In this document: positions 8,322-16,976 of the stretch, in pieces | Layout of the letters: each line of letters starts with the position of its first letter | Numbering within the stretch: position 1 is the stretch's first letter | Assembly (NCBI GenBank): GCA_964412815.1 | Contig: CAYPQF010000050.1 | Span: forward strand, 1-64,000 | Length of the DNA: 64,000 nucleotides | Source: JAOAFZ01 sp964412815 | GTDB lineage: Bacteria; Patescibacteriota; Microgenomatia; UBA1406; GWC2-37-13 | Direction of reading: 5' to 3' | Notes under the pieces: model-generated | Told to the model about the DNA's origin: nothing | Database searches by the model: none | Seen by the model: the letters and a program-made list of their open reading frames with translations, nothing else | Made by a program: the position numbers and the translations under genes

Positions 8322-8570
8322 ATGTCACCATCAAAGCAATACCCTCTCACCATCCAGCAACGGAGAGATATGATTAACCGTATCATCGATTTTTTCCAGA
8401 CAGAACGTGACGAAAAGATTGGGGTGATCGCTGCAGAAGAAATTATGGAGATGTTTCTGGAAGGAGCTGCCGCAGATATCTACAACAAAGGGGTAGAGGA
8501 TACCGTTGAGTTTCTAAAAACCGGGATTGATACGGCTATCCTTGATCTCGATGCAACGATAAAGAAATAG
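8322..8570 (+). CDS. DUF2164-like protein
   Basis: An 82-residue soluble, helical, acidic protein. The pattern MINRIIDFFQ, then EKIGVIAAEEIMEMFLE, then DIYNKGVEDTVEFL matches the DUF2164 family (small proteins of unknown function; typical cores read IGxxAAExLLDF and YNxGVxDA). A TATACT-like hexamer lies 7 nt before the ATG. It follows tRNA-Ser on the same strand. Confidence 0.7.
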   Translation: MSPSKQYPLTIQQRRDMINRIIDFFQTERDEKIGVIAAEEIMEMFLEGAAADIYNKGVEDTVEFLKTGIDTAILDLDATIKK

Positions 8571-8615
8571 TTTTCTTTATTTAAAATCCTATCAACACCT
8601 GTCCATTACACATGC

Positions 8616-8621
8616 TAGAAT
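8616..8621 (+). promoter_or_regulatory. -10 element (TAGAAT) of a leaderless start
   Basis: TAGAAT ends 6 nt before the ATG at 8628, with no Shine-Dalgarno between. Transcription starting about 7 nt downstream would begin at or next to the start codon. Confidence 0.5.
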
Positions 8622-8627
8622 AAAGGT

Positions 8628-8993
8628 ATGCCACCACTCCTAAAACCATTAACCATCCCTTCTTTAGTTACCTGGTTTGTGCCGTTTCTTATCAGTTTTG
8701 CATTCTACGACCAGAATGGAACCATGGTAGGCAACTACTGGGTCTTTAAACTGACCATGATTATCAGTGCAGTGGTTACGGTATTCTTCGCGTTTCGCCC
8801 CTTTTTCCGCTCCCATAAAAAGGTAAACCTGATGCAAGCATCAGCAATAGTTATCGCGATACAGGTAATTCTGGATTTTGTAGTACTGATTGGCTTTTTA
8901 TCCATGCCGCTCACCATGTATCTTCTCACGGTACTACCGGTCTATGTAGTCTTTATTCCACTTACTTTGTGGATAGTGCAGAAAAAATCTTAA
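8628..8993 (+). CDS. Four-helix membrane protein, unknown
   Basis: A 121-residue hydrophobic protein with about four transmembrane helices and a short basic loop (FRSHKK) between helices 2 and 3. No family is recognised. The layout resembles small conserved membrane proteins with no assigned role. It has its own -10 element and no ribosome site. Confidence 0.65.
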   Translation: MPPLLKPLTIPSLVTWFVPFLISFAFYDQNGTMVGNYWVFKLTMIISAVVTVFFAFRPFFRSHKKVNLMQASAIVIAIQVILDFVVLIGFLSMPLTMYLLTVLPVYVVFIPLTLWIVQKKS

Positions 8994-9027
8994 AAGAGTG
9001 ATAACTATCACAAAATGTAAAGAAAAC

Positions 9028-9054
9028 TTGACATTTTTCTTCCCTTGGTATACT
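9028..9054 (+). promoter_or_regulatory. Sigma-70-like promoter of the thioredoxin-dipZ operon
   Basis: TTGACA (9028-9033) and TATACT (9049-9054) are 15 nt apart, about 30 nt upstream of the ATG at 9084. Unlike most neighbours this operon has a real leader. Confidence 0.6.
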
Positions 9055-9083
9055 CTAAAATAGATTATTAGTCTCTTACTTCT

Positions 9084-9575
9084 ATGAATAACAAAGTTCT
9101 GTTACTGGGCGGAATCGGTCTTCTTATTATTGTTGCAGTAATTTTTTTAATGAATCAACCGTCACAACCTCCAGCTGAAACAACCAAGATGGCACCGGAG
9201 GCAATGATGGAGACAGCTGACACGGCAATGGCAGATATACCTACAACGGAGAATGCGTCAGCAGTATCCGGATCGTATACTGAATTTTCTCCAGAGTCAC
9301 TGAGAACTGCGGCAGGCAACGGCAAAGCAGTTCTATTCTTCCATGCTTCCTGGTGTCCCACATGTAAAGCAGCCAACGAAGCATTTAGCACACGTACCAG
9401 CGAGATTCCGGCCGGAGTGACCATTCTCAAAACTGATTATGACGCAGAAAAAGATCTGAAAGCCCGCTATGGCATTACCTATCAGCATACCTTTGTGCAG
9501 GTCGACGCAGAAGGAAACGAGATAACCAAATGGAATGGAGGGGACATTGAAGAGTTACAGGAAAACCTGAAGTAG
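9084..9575 (+). CDS. Membrane-anchored thioredoxin-fold protein (CPTC)
   Basis: A 163-residue protein with one N-terminal membrane anchor (LLLGGIGLLIIVAVIFLM), a Met/Ala/Thr-rich linker to about residue 65, and a thioredoxin domain with the redox motif WCPTCKAA. The cis-Pro region is replaced by a YQHTFV strand. The product should act outside the membrane as a thiol oxidoreductase. One base separates its stop from the dipZ start, so the two form an operon. The CcdA part of DipZ is a natural source of electrons for it. Confidence 0.9.
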   Translation: MNNKVLLLGGIGLLIIVAVIFLMNQPSQPPAETTKMAPEAMMETADTAMADIPTTENASAVSGSYTEFSPESLRTAAGNGKAVLFFHASWCPTCKAANEAFSTRTSEIPAGVTILKTDYDAEKDLKARYGITYQHTFVQVDAEGNEITKWNGGDIEELQENLK

Positions 9576-9576
9576 T

Positions 9577-11328
9577 ATGATTATTCTTATTGTGTTTGCG
9601 TTCCTGGCAGGAGTAGTCACTATATTATCGCCATGTATCCTGCCGGTACTTCCGATTGTTCTCTCCGGCTCGGTTGGAGGGGATAAACGCAAACCTCTGG
9701 GTGTTGTAACCGGTTTTGTTCTCAGTTTTACCTTCTTCACGTTATTTTTATCGACTATCGTGCAGCTGACCGGCATACCGGCAGACTCACTCCGGGCATT
9801 CTCCATTGTCATATTGATTGTGTTTGGTATCAGTCTGCTGGTCCCGCAAGTTCAGCAGTGGATCGAGCTGGCTTTTAGCAAGCTGGCGAATATGGGCCCC
9901 AAACAAAAAGCACCAGTCAACAGTTTCTGGGGTGGCGTAGTGGTTGGTGTATCGCTGGGTATTTTGTGGACACCGTGTGTGGGACCGATTCTGGCATCGG
10001 TAATTTCGCTTGCTCTAACGGGCAGTGTCTCCGGAGCGGCGGCGATTATTACCCTTGCCTATGCACTGGGGACCGCTATTCCCATGCTGGCGATTACCTA
10101 TGGAGGTCGTCAGTTGTTGACCAGGGTTCCCTGGCTGTTGCAGAATACCGGCGCTATCCAGAAAGCCTTTGGGGTGCTCATGATTATCACGGCAATCGGC
10201 ATCTACTTTAATGTTGACCGTCGATTTCAGACCTATATTTTGGAGGCATTTCCACAATATGGCGTGGGTCTGACCGCAATCGAAGATAACTCCCTGGTGC
10301 AGGATCAACTTGAGCTGCTGGGAGAAGAAAAGAGAAGCGGAGATACGCCACGTGCGGTAGACGAGATGCGCGGCAAACCAATGAATATGATGCAGCAGTA
10401 TCCATTGGCTCCTGAACTTATCCCCGGTGGAGAGTGGTTTAATTCTGATCCTTTGACACTGGCAGAACTGGCACAGCAGGATAAGGTGGTGCTGATTGAT
10501 TTCTGGACCTACAGTTGTATTAACTGTATTAGAACACTCCCGTATCTACGCACCTGGCATGAAAAATATGCCGATGATGGTCTGGTGATTATCGGGGTAC
10601 ATGCACCCGAGTTTGAGTTTGAAAAAGATCCTGAGAATGTGCAACAGGCAATTTCAGACTTTCAACTGGAATATCCGGTCGTTCAAGATAATGAATTTTC
10701 AACATGGAGAGCATACGAAAACCGGTATTGGCCTGCAAAGTACCTGATTGATAAGGATGGCAGAGTGCGCTACTACCATTTTGGCGAAGGGGCATATGAT
10801 GAAACCGAAGCAAAAATACAGGAACTGCTGAACGAAACAGGCAGCACGGTTGAATCAGCTATTGATAACCCGGACTACGAAATCTTTTCCCGTACTCCTG
10901 AATTATATCTGGGATACTGGCGTATCGAATATCTCGTCTCTCCCGAACAGTTACGGGAAGACCAGCAACAAACGTATTCAGCACCCGCTCGTATATCCGA
11001 TAACGGGTTTGCGTATATCGGTCCATGGACGGTCACGGAAAAATATGCAATTCCTGCCGCCGGCAGCTCGCTCCAACTCAATTTTGAAGCCCGGGAAGTG
11101 TTTTTGGTGATGAGGTCAACAGATGGTTCTCCTCATCCGGTAGAGATATTATTGAATGGTACGCCCGTATCGGAAGAACAAAAGGGTGAGGATGTGACTG
11201 ATGGTATTGTCACGGTACAAAAGGATCGCCTCTATAAACTCATCAAGTTGCCTAATGCAGGTAGAGAGTTACTAGAGCTTCGTTTTCCGGAAGGAAATAT
11301 TGAGGTATATGCATTTACGTTTGGATAG
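9577..11328 (+). CDS. dipZ: DipZ-like fusion: CcdA membrane domain plus TlpA-like thioredoxin
   Basis: A 583-residue fusion. Residues 1-230 form a CcdA/DsbD-type six-helix thiol-electron channel with a Cys near the N-terminus (LSPCILPVLPI) and a second in TPCVGP. Residues 290-425 form a TlpA/ResA-like thioredoxin domain with active site CINC (WTYSCINCIRTLPYL). The rest is a beta-rich domain like the C-terminal part of DipZ proteins. The protein carries reducing equivalents from cytoplasmic thioredoxin to extracytoplasmic disulfides. It is immediately downstream of, and probably co-translated with, the CPTC thioredoxin protein. The length and order are as in described DipZ proteins. Confidence 0.92.
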   Translation: MIILIVFAFLAGVVTILSPCILPVLPIVLSGSVGGDKRKPLGVVTGFVLSFTFFTLFLSTIVQLTGIPADSLRAFSIVILIVFGISLLVPQVQQWIELAFSKLANMGPKQKAPVNSFWGGVVVGVSLGILWTPCVGPILASVISLALTGSVSGAAAIITLAYALGTAIPMLAITYGGRQLLTRVPWLLQNTGAIQKAFGVLMIITAIGIYFNVDRRFQTYILEAFPQYGVGLTAIEDNSLVQDQLELLGEEKRSGDTPRAVDEMRGKPMNMMQQYPLAPELIPGGEWFNSDPLTLAELAQQDKVVLIDFWTYSCINCIRTLPYLRTWHEKYADDGLVIIGVHAPEFEFEKDPENVQQAISDFQLEYPVVQDNEFSTWRAYENRYWPAKYLIDKDGRVRYYHFGEGAYDETEAKIQELLNETGSTVESAIDNPDYEIFSRTPELYLGYWRIEYLVSPEQLREDQQQTYSAPARISDNGFAYIGPWTVTEKYAIPAAGSSLQLNFEAREVFLVMRSTDGSPHPVEILLNGTPVSEEQKGEDVTDGIVTVQKDRLYKLIKLPNAGRELLELRFPEGNIEVYAFTFG

Positions 11329-11365
11329 TCTGGGAAGATGTAGAATTCGTAAAAGTTGGGCAGAA

Positions 11366-11387
11366 GGGGAGGGTGGAAACCCTCCCC
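11366..11387 (-). terminator. G-run hairpin after the 11448 gene
   Basis: GGGGAGGG (11366-11373) pairs with CCCTCCCC (11380-11387) around a 6-nt loop, 60 nt past the minus-strand stop. There is no long T tract. Confidence 0.6.
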
Positions 11388-11447
11388 GAAAGCCGTGAGA
11401 ATGACCTCCATGGTTACTTCGCAGAATCTTCTGGGGATCTGCGATTG

Positions 11448-11948
11448 CTATCTCCGACAGCTTCCGCCGCTCTCGAAGTCGTTCTGGTAGAACGACATCA
11501 TCGCCCGCAGGCGATTTGCCACAAATTGGCGAGTTGCCGAGCTGTGGCCAGGTAGCTGTTCGACGACGTTGGACTTGAAGACCATCTTTTTCTGATCACC
11601 TCTCTCGAAGTAATCGTCAAAATTGACGGCCCGTTCCATCCAGGGTCCGAGTGCTGTAGCGATTCGTGCGTCCAGGATGTCCAGTTCCGGGTAGAGGTGG
11701 CGCAACTCATCGCAGATCGGCGCGCCGATCTGCGGAAGCCGCCAGCAGATGAACTCGTAGACAACCCGATCAAGCTCGGAGAGCTCGACGTAGACGTCGT
11801 TGAGTGTAACCGACCCGAGCAGTTTCAGCCTCTCAAGTTCCTCTTCAATCGTAATATACAGCTTCAGAATTCTCTCAACTCGATCCCCGATGATCGATAA
11901 AACTTTTTTATCCGAACCACGGAGTGCGGCTTGGATGGATGTCATCAT
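11448..11948 (-). CDS. Unknown helical protein, GC-rich class
   Basis: A 166-residue soluble protein, mostly helical by composition, with an acidic first half (ERILKLYITIEEELERLKLL) and a basic C-terminus. No family is recognised. Two adjacent ATG codons (11948, 11945) follow GGAGGC by 3 and 6 nt, so the second may be the real start. GC content and codon use contrast with the AT-richer dipZ and 12093 genes beside it. It stands alone with its own hairpin. Confidence 0.6.
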   Translation of the reverse strand: MMTSIQAALRGSDKKVLSIIGDRVERILKLYITIEEELERLKLLGSVTLNDVYVELSELDRVVYEFICWRLPQIGAPICDELRHLYPELDILDARIATALGPWMERAVNFDDYFERGDQKKMVFKSNVVEQLPGHSSATRQFVANRLRAMMSFYQNDFESGGSCRR

Positions 11949-12092
11949 GGTGCCTCCATTCTACGGCTTTTCTCCCTATATTATAGCACATAAACAATAC
12001 TATAGGTATATAATTGGTTTTTTTAGCCTTAAGTAAATCCGCAGTCGAGAATGACTGGAAAAATACCGCGAGGAGATAGTACTATATATGGT

Positions 12093-13280
12093 ATGTGGAA
12101 AAAAATTATGGTACCTTCGATCTTCGCGTTATGCTATCTCTGTGCCGCGGTTGGATTCTGGTATTTTTTAAAGCCGATCTATGCAGATCCGTTTATCTGG
12201 ACAAAGCTGGATTACTCCTTTAATTTGCTTCTATTGCCCGTAGGCGGGACGATTATCGCCATGGTTCTGTTTTCCGCGTTGTTGAACATCTTTAAACCGA
12301 CGATGGTATTTAGCCATGTCGCCTATGTGGTAGCAGCAGCGCTCCAGTTTGTATTTATCCCGGTGAGTATTCCTGCCTTAATTGCTGCAGTCATCTTTGT
12401 AGCAGGCTTTTCACAGTACGAACGAACGACATCAGATATCTTTCACAGCTATATCAAGATTAAGTTCTGGGACACCTACACGCGTTCAATTCCGATTATT
12501 ATGTCGGCACTGGCGTTTGTATTTGCCCTTGGGCTCTATCAAGCCAGCACCCTGAAAGTGAACGATTTTAAGATAGAGATTCAGCGGGAGTGGGTAGAAC
12601 AGACACTAAATCTGGTAACTTCTGACAACGGAGCTTCTGTACAGGGAGTATCAACAGTGGCACAGGCACCTGGTCAAACCCGTCCGCTTGCGCAGGCTCA
12701 GTTACAACCCTCGCCGGAACCGGCAGAGACATCTCAGGAAGAGATTATGGAGCAGTATATCAATCAGCAACTGGACCAGCTCGGAATAACCGATCCGACA
12801 CAGCGGGAAATTATCAAACAACAGGTACGCCAGCAACTGGAAGCCCAGGCAGCAGCGCAGAATGCCCAGCCTGGCTCAGGGTCGAATGCAGAGGCTACTA
12901 CGGGAGCAGTCGATACCGGTTCAACCATCAGTACCGGTTCAGCTATCGTACCGGAAACCGCATCAGGTTCTGCCAGTACCTTTACCCAGACGCCCATTGC
13001 GCCCGTCTCAATGAATGCGCTTCAAGATCAATATCGGGAACTCTTAATTACTCAAACAATGCAACAGCTCGATGCACAGTTTAATACGTTGATCAATCAA
13101 TACCGTCCGTATCTGCCGTTTGTCAGTGCAATTGCGGGGTTTATCTTCTTTAGCATCCTCAACTTACCCGTTACCATTGTAAGTATTTTGCTCGTGGTGA
13201 TGATTATGAAGTTGCTGAAAGCACTCAAGATCATCTCGATCGTTCAGGTAAAGATGGAAGTGGACCGGCTCGCCTGGTAA
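12093..13280 (+). CDS. Membrane protein with a Gln-rich extracytoplasmic segment, unknown
   Basis: About 395 residues. Four hydrophobic segments fill the first 170 residues. A long Gln/Ala/Ser/Thr-rich low-complexity part follows (repeated Q-dipeptides, EEIMEQYINQQLDQLG, then STGSAIVPETASGS), and then two closing membrane helices. No family is recognised. The start at 12093 is preferred over the upstream ATG at 12051 because TACTAT (12080-12085) lies 7 nt before it, the usual spacing in this genome. The product could be a membrane scaffold or sensor; nothing catalytic is visible. Confidence 0.65.
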   Translation: MWKKIMVPSIFALCYLCAAVGFWYFLKPIYADPFIWTKLDYSFNLLLLPVGGTIIAMVLFSALLNIFKPTMVFSHVAYVVAAALQFVFIPVSIPALIAAVIFVAGFSQYERTTSDIFHSYIKIKFWDTYTRSIPIIMSALAFVFALGLYQASTLKVNDFKIEIQREWVEQTLNLVTSDNGASVQGVSTVAQAPGQTRPLAQAQLQPSPEPAETSQEEIMEQYINQQLDQLGITDPTQREIIKQQVRQQLEAQAAAQNAQPGSGSNAEATTGAVDTGSTISTGSAIVPETASGSASTFTQTPIAPVSMNALQDQYRELLITQTMQQLDAQFNTLINQYRPYLPFVSAIAGFIFFSILNLPVTIVSILLVVMIMKLLKALKIISIVQVKMEVDRLAW

Positions 13281-15060
13281 CTACTCTTCAAACCCACCTG
13301 CCTGTATGTCCCACAGATTTTTATAGTGTCCCGCGTCATGCTTAAGCAGTTGTTTGTGAGTGCCGCGTTCGGTAATTTTGCCCTGTTCAATCACGATAAT
13401 CTCGTCCATGGCAGAGATAGTGGAAAGGCGATGGGCGATAACAATTGCTGTCTTATCCTTCATCAGCTCATGCAGCGCGTCCTGAATCAACTTTTCCGAC
13501 TCAGAGTCCAGTGAGCTGGTAGCCTCATCGAGAATAATAATCGGACTGTTTTTAAGGATAGCACGTGCTATCGCCACACGCTGACGTTCTCCACCCGAAA
13601 GCTTGACACCCCGTTCTCCGACATACGTTTTATAACCCTCAGGTAATTTTGAGATTTGAGATAAACTCGTGACAGTGCGCTTTTTTGGATGCGGCAATAA
13701 TCTGCTCCATTGACGCATTCTGGTGTCCATACGCAATATTCTCGGCTAGTGTCCGGTGAAACAGCATCGGTTCCTGTGGCACATACGCAATATGGGAGCG
13801 GAGAGAATTCAGAGTGACTTTCATAATATCCTGATTATCAATAAACGTTGTCCCTTCCGGAACATCGTACAAACGCAGCAGCAGGCGAGTAAGGGTTGTC
13901 TTTCGACTACCGGACCGTGAAACCAGTGCAACTTTCTGTTTTGCCGGAATCTCAAGAGAAAAGTTGCGGAATACATTTTTGCCATTATCATAGGCAAACG
14001 TCAAGTTTTTAAACTCAATCTTTCCGTCCGGAACCCGCAGCGGAGTTGCATCTGAGGTATCAACAATCTGATGCGGAACCATGAAAATCTCTATCATTTC
14101 CTGTGCTTTAGAAAAGCCTTTCCCCAGATCCCGGATATTTTTACCAAAATCCCAGAGCCGTCCAAACAGCGAAAAGAGGAGTGTCTGGAGCAACACAAAG
14201 TCACCTGCTGTCATCTGGCCATTCTTCCAGAACTGAATACCTAAAATCAGCAGTACCGCTTCAATAAAGATCATGAGCAATGCCTGAACGGCTGAAGTAA
14301 TCGTAGAGACCAGCCAGCTACGCGTCTGTGCGGAGTTCCACTTACTAACACGGGCGTCCAGCAGTTTTTCTTCTTTCCGGTAGGTGCTGAAGATGGTTAG
14401 ATTAAAGTTATTAACAACAGTATCAGCCAGAAAGCCGGAGAGTTTTGATTCTGCCATATTCACGATATTTTCAAAGTGAAGCTTTTGAAGCGCAAAGTAG
14501 TAATTAGCACCTACAAAGATAATAATCCAGCCTCCCAACAGAAGAGAGAGAAATGGCTCCACGGTATAAACCAGATATAAACTGATACTAATCTGAATGA
14601 GGTTAGGGTATAGGGCATAGATTATACTATCCGAGACACTTAAATACCCGTCCGGCAGGCGATTGATCTTTTTGACCAGCGATCCGGCAAAACTGTCGAT
14701 AAAGAACTGATACGAGTGGCGAATGAGATAGGCGTAGGCATCCTGTACCATCTCGCCCATAATCCGGGGCATGAGTGTGGCATCAATATACTCAACCGTA
14801 CGCCAGGCCAGCCAGATAACCAGATTCACCAGCACAATCTGAAGAATAATCGTCACCAGAACTTCGGCATCCGGGGTTAATCCCCCTGCACCGGTTAAGG
14901 TATCTATAAATGTCCGGTAAAACGTCAGAACATAGGTTCCCAGACCGCGTCCGATGGTAATGGCCACAAAAAGGATTGCCACAATCTTCCAGTGGCGGTT
15001 GACATGGCGGATCATGTAGGCTGCTGTTTCGCGAAAGGCAGAGGTCTGAGTTTGTGCCAT
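13281..15060 (-). pseudogene. ABC exporter (fused membrane and ATPase domains), frameshifted
   Basis: A type I exporter half-molecule: six membrane helices (about residues 20-310), then an ATPase domain. The frame breaks in the ATPase. The upstream frame (13639-15060) stops after HEFISNL, while the downstream frame (13281 to about 13660) continues with KLPEGYKTYVGERG, signature LSGGERQR, Walker B IIILDEATSSLD and IAHRLST. The cause is visible: TTGAGAT is duplicated in tandem (13649-13655 and 13656-13662), and removing one copy restores HEFISKLPEG. Separately, Walker A reads SRSGSRKTT where GxSGxGKTT is expected, so two of its glycines are replaced. The gene may encode a dead partner of the intact exporter at 16977. 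Confidence 0.85.
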
Positions 15061-15117
15061 AAAACGGGTAGAGAACAGTATATAGCTTCATTATATCGAC
15101 TTTTCGGGAGAATATGC

Positions 15118-15123
15118 TACAAT
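15118..15123 (+). promoter_or_regulatory. -10 element (TACAAT) of a leaderless start
   Basis: TACAAT ends 6 nt before the ATG at 15130 with no ribosome site between. This supports 15130 as the start over earlier in-frame ATGs. Confidence 0.55.
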
Positions 15124-15129
15124 GAATGC

Positions 15130-15852
15130 ATGACAGATAAAAAATCAGTTTCTAAACCGAAAACAGCAGAGAAAAAGGTGGAATCTGCCAAAGAATCCAC
15201 TGCTTCTTCACCATCAAAAAAATCACCATTCACCGGGGTAAATGAGTTGGTACGCCGCAAGCCGTATCTTCCGGTGCTGGCGCTGGTACTTATTCTTGCG
15301 ATTGGATACGGAATCTACGCCCTTTCCAAGTGGGCCGTTGTTGCTACCGTAAACGAAAAGCCGATCTCCCGTATGGAGTACACCCAGGAGCTTGAGAAGG
15401 CAGCCGGACAACAGGTTCTGGAAGGCATTGTTACCAAAACCATTATCCAGCAGCAGGCAGAGAAAGAAGGCATCAATGTCTCACAGGACGAAATCAACGG
15501 AGAGATTAAAAAGCTGGAAGATCAGTTAAAGACACAGGGACAGACACTGGATCAGGTCTTATCGTTCCAGGGCTTAACTCGTGAATCACTCCAGGAACAG
15601 ATCCGTCTCCAGAAGATTGTAGAAAAACTGGTGGGCGATGTAAAAGTCTCAACTGAAGAAGTTGATGCCTACATTGAACAGAACGAAGATCTCGCATCAG
15701 AAGATACTGATCTGGAAACATTAAAGACTCAGGCTCAGGAACAGTTAAAGCGTCAGAAAACTGATCAGCAGATTCAGCAGCTGATCCAGAACCTCCGCCA
15801 GACTTCAAATGTAAAATTTAATACTGAAACTGCAGCTCCGGCAGCTCAGTAA
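15130..15852 (+). CDS. SurA-N-like membrane-anchored chaperone
   Basis: A 240-residue protein with a Lys/Ser-rich cytoplasmic tail, one membrane helix near residues 45-65 (LPVLALVLILAIGYGIYAL), then a charged helical domain. WAVVATVNEKPISRMEYTQELEKAAGQQVLEGIVTKTII follows the SurA/PrsA N-terminal chaperone pattern (strand, conserved V-N, substrate-binding helices). No parvulin isomerase domain follows, so it would be a holdase only. The ATG at 15130 is chosen over 14992 because a -10 box sits 6 nt before it and the extension is a shadow of the opposite gene. A strong terminator follows. Confidence 0.8.
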   Translation: MTDKKSVSKPKTAEKKVESAKESTASSPSKKSPFTGVNELVRRKPYLPVLALVLILAIGYGIYALSKWAVVATVNEKPISRMEYTQELEKAAGQQVLEGIVTKTIIQQQAEKEGINVSQDEINGEIKKLEDQLKTQGQTLDQVLSFQGLTRESLQEQIRLQKIVEKLVGDVKVSTEEVDAYIEQNEDLASEDTDLETLKTQAQEQLKRQKTDQQIQQLIQNLRQTSNVKFNTETAAPAAQ

Positions 15853-15867
15853 TAGATCTCTTCAGCT

Positions 15868-15900
15868 AAAAAAAGCGTACCTTCGGGTACGCTTTTTTTT
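15868..15900. terminator. Rho-independent terminator, A/T-flanked
   Basis: A tract, then AGCGTACC, loop TTCG, GGTACGCT and a T tract. The symmetrical A and T runs allow termination in both directions, for the SurA-like gene and the convergent 15922 operon. Confidence 0.9.
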
Positions 15901-15921
15901 CATTTATTGCCTACACCTATC

Positions 15922-16323
15922 CTAACGGCTCGCTCGTAACACATCTTCGTTCCGTTGAATAATCCGGTTCCATTCATTGCGCATAGAACTGGTTCCTCCC
16001 GCACTGGTCTGTTCAGCACTCATTACATCCCATGCGTGTAGCCGGTCAAGCACCGGGATAAGTGCCTGTACCCCACGTGATACGGCGGGGGCAAACTGTC
16101 TGCGGGTGCGGGTGGTAAGCAGCACCAGTTGATTTTCGGGGTCTTCCGGCGCTCGGGCTGCCATGCGTTCCGAAATCTCTAGTGCTGCATTAATTGTGGG
16201 GAGATCACAGTTACGCAGTTCCTGGGAAATAATAGAGATGGTTTGTTGCAATACTTCCGGACCAGTCTGTTGGGCTTGCTCCAACAGCGAAGCGACCTCG
16301 GCAACACGGATTGTCATTAACAT
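15922..16323 (-). CDS. Unknown helical protein
   Basis: About 133 residues, helical and soluble, with no recognised family. Its first part (VAEVASLLEQAQQTGPEVLQQTISIISQEL) predicts amphipathic helices. It follows the 16354 gene by 30 nt in what looks like an operon with the ABC exporter at 16977. ATG at 16323 or 16317 is plausible; an in-frame TTG at 16341 is less so. Confidence 0.55.
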   Translation of the reverse strand: MLMTIRVAEVASLLEQAQQTGPEVLQQTISIISQELRNCDLPTINAALEISERMAARAPEDPENQLVLLTTRTRRQFAPAVSRGVQALIPVLDRLHAWDVMSAEQTSAGGTSSMRNEWNRIIQRNEDVLRASR

Positions 16324-16353
16324 GCCGTTCGCAGAGGACAACCCCTGATACTG

Positions 16354-16935
16354 TTATACGGTATCACGATTAACCAGTTCCTGAAGCCGTCCCTGAAGTG
16401 TCGGATGAGAAAGTAACAGTTGCGTAAATTCAAACAGGTGACCACTACTAAGTACCAGCGTATCCTTAGATAGGGGCAGTTGTTCCGGCCGGCTAAGCAT
16501 ATGGTCAGCATCCAGAGAGAGTGCTTCTAGGTATCGATCTGCCTGGTTGGTATCAATCTCTACCTCAATCTGGTGACCGCTAATAGACTTGATTAGCTCC
16601 ATCTGTCGACCGCGGGCTTCATCTATCTTTGCGTAGACAGCGTCAATTGCTTCCTGATTTTCCGATGATTTTGCTTTCTTCAACTGTTCATAGAGCAATA
16701 CCAGCTCAGCTTTCACCTGTTGGAGCAGCGCATGTAACTCCTTGTTGTCGGGAGTTGAAGCAGATTCCGGGTGGAGAGAATCGGGTTGGGGCTGGAGAGA
16801 GTCAATAACATTGGATGGCTCTGCAGAGGGATTCATAGCAACACCAGGCTCTAATACAGCAGTGTCTTTCAGATTACGGAAGGGGAAGGTTACTTTGTCT
16901 TGTTGTGGTTTTTGCGTATCGTGTTCATCGGCCAT
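16354..16935 (-). CDS. Unknown coiled-coil protein
   Basis: A 193-residue acidic soluble protein. A polar, Pro-rich N-terminal 65 residues leads into a clear heptad-like coiled coil (LHALLQQVKAELVLLYEQLKKAKS onward, about residues 68-120), then a short C-terminal domain with VEIDTNQADRYLEAL. No family is recognised. It starts at the ATG at 16935, 6 nt after TATAAT. It lies 41 nt downstream of the exporter gene and may be co-transcribed with it as well as from its own promoter. Confidence 0.65.
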   Translation of the reverse strand: MADEHDTQKPQQDKVTFPFRNLKDTAVLEPGVAMNPSAEPSNVIDSLQPQPDSLHPESASTPDNKELHALLQQVKAELVLLYEQLKKAKSSENQEAIDAVYAKIDEARGRQMELIKSISGHQIEVEIDTNQADRYLEALSLDADHMLSRPEQLPLSKDTLVLSSGHLFEFTQLLLSHPTLQGRLQELVNRDTV

Positions 16936-16941
16936 ATAGTC

Positions 16942-16947
16942 ATTATA
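16942..16947 (-). promoter_or_regulatory. -10 element (TATAAT) of a leaderless start
   Basis: TATAAT on the minus strand ends 6 nt before the ATG at 16935. Confidence 0.55.
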
Positions 16948-16976
16948 CAGCCCGGCTTACTCTCATCTCAAACCGG

